This document shows positions 63,601-64,000 of a stretch of 64,000 bases of DNA, piece by piece. Each line of letters opens with the position of its first letter. Within the stretch, counting starts at the first letter, position 1. Location of the stretch: contig NC_060232.1 in NCBI RefSeq assembly GCF_021155775.2, forward strand, positions 7,695,257 through 7,759,256, written 5' to 3'. Origin of the DNA: Neodiprion pinetum (taxonomy: Eukaryota > Arthropoda > Insecta > Hymenoptera > Diprionidae). The notes beneath the pieces were generated by a model. It was not told where the DNA came from and made no database searches. It saw only the letters and a program-made list of their open reading frames with translations. A program made the position numbers and the translations under genes.

Positions 63601-64000
63601 TTGGAACCCATCATTTTTCGCCCAGTGAACCGACCGACGATGTCTCCCCCCTTGTTATAGATACGTGAAATTAACTTGTTCAGCATTGCGTGAAAATGAC
63701 AACGTTATGAAAAATTGGTAAAATATTTTATTTTCGACCCGCGCTTTGTTTCGAGTCACGACACATTTTTACGGTCTGAGAACGTAACATATTATACATC
63801 AAGATAAATCTCTGTGAATAGTTTTCACGCACCTGTGGCGCATATTGAATAAGGCGAAGATAATAATATAATACAACAATATATATTGGACACATTTTGT
63901 GTTTAATAATAATTATGCAACGTGGAACGAGTATAACTACGCACATACACAGCCGTTGAGAAACGATGTATAACGTACGTACGTACATCCATAAATTCCG
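60666..64000. other. No firm gene; one candidate minus-strand exon
   Basis: A poly-T tract lies at about 61,281-61,297. A frame on the minus strand at 61,806-62,092, preceded by an acceptor-like TGTTTTAG, is listed among the findings. A consensus donor GTAAGT on the minus strand at 63,539-63,544 follows a G+C-richer patch and could end a non-coding first exon. Confidence 0.35.

Noticed and set aside
63550..63640. Minus-strand ATGATGGGTTCC frame as a Ly6 first exon
   Set aside because: It stops after 16 codons and has no hydrophobic signal-peptide core; at most it is untranslated leader.

Overview
The window is A+T-rich animal DNA with long intergenic and intronic stretches, many microsatellites, compact multi-exon genes with GT-AG introns, and many short non-autonomous transposon relics. 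The gene content (cubilin, a short MOF acetyltransferase, a peroxisomal D-amino-acid oxidase, a GPI-anchored Ly6 protein) fits a holometabolous insect. A hymenopteran is my best guess, but that is inference and not proven by the sequence.

Layout. Positions 1-16,100 hold no recognisable gene on either strand; the stretch contains microsatellites, a dispersed repeat present twice, two copies of one fold-back element and one copy of another. A 33-codon exon on the minus strand (16,110-16,208) starts with a textbook N-myristoylation sequence and is probably the first coding exon of a gene running off the left edge. Positions 16,209-22,900 are again empty apart from repeats. MOF/KAT8 lies on the plus strand at 23,983-26,359 in seven exons. 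It converges on a D-amino-acid oxidase gene on the minus strand (27,250-29,054, six exons, ending in the peroxisomal signal SKL).

From 53,076 down to 30,170, the minus strand carries a complete cubilin gene in about 53 exons. I could read a signal peptide, an N-terminal helical region, eight EGF repeats and all 27 CUB domains, the same architecture as vertebrate cubilin. Its largest intron (37,169-40,911) contains a separate plus-strand gene with a TATA box, three exons, a signal peptide and a 440-residue Lys/Glu-rich, probably disordered product that I do not recognise; this is the most interesting novel item. Right of cubilin, a minus-strand Ly6/uPAR-type gene has its last two coding exons at 56,391-56,617 and 59,165-59,326; its first exon was not found and may lie beyond 64,000.

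Functional links. Cubilin is an endocytic receptor (nephrocytes and gut in insects), MOF acetylates histone H4 lysine 16, the oxidase degrades D-amino acids in peroxisomes, and the Ly6 protein is a GPI-anchored surface protein. Nothing suggests a shared pathway; the genes are simply neighbours. The striking genome-scale feature is the number of long-inverted-repeat (fold-back) elements: at least six copies from about four families, two of them sitting in introns of cubilin and the Ly6 gene. Exon coordinates were derived by hand from splice signals and reading-frame continuity.
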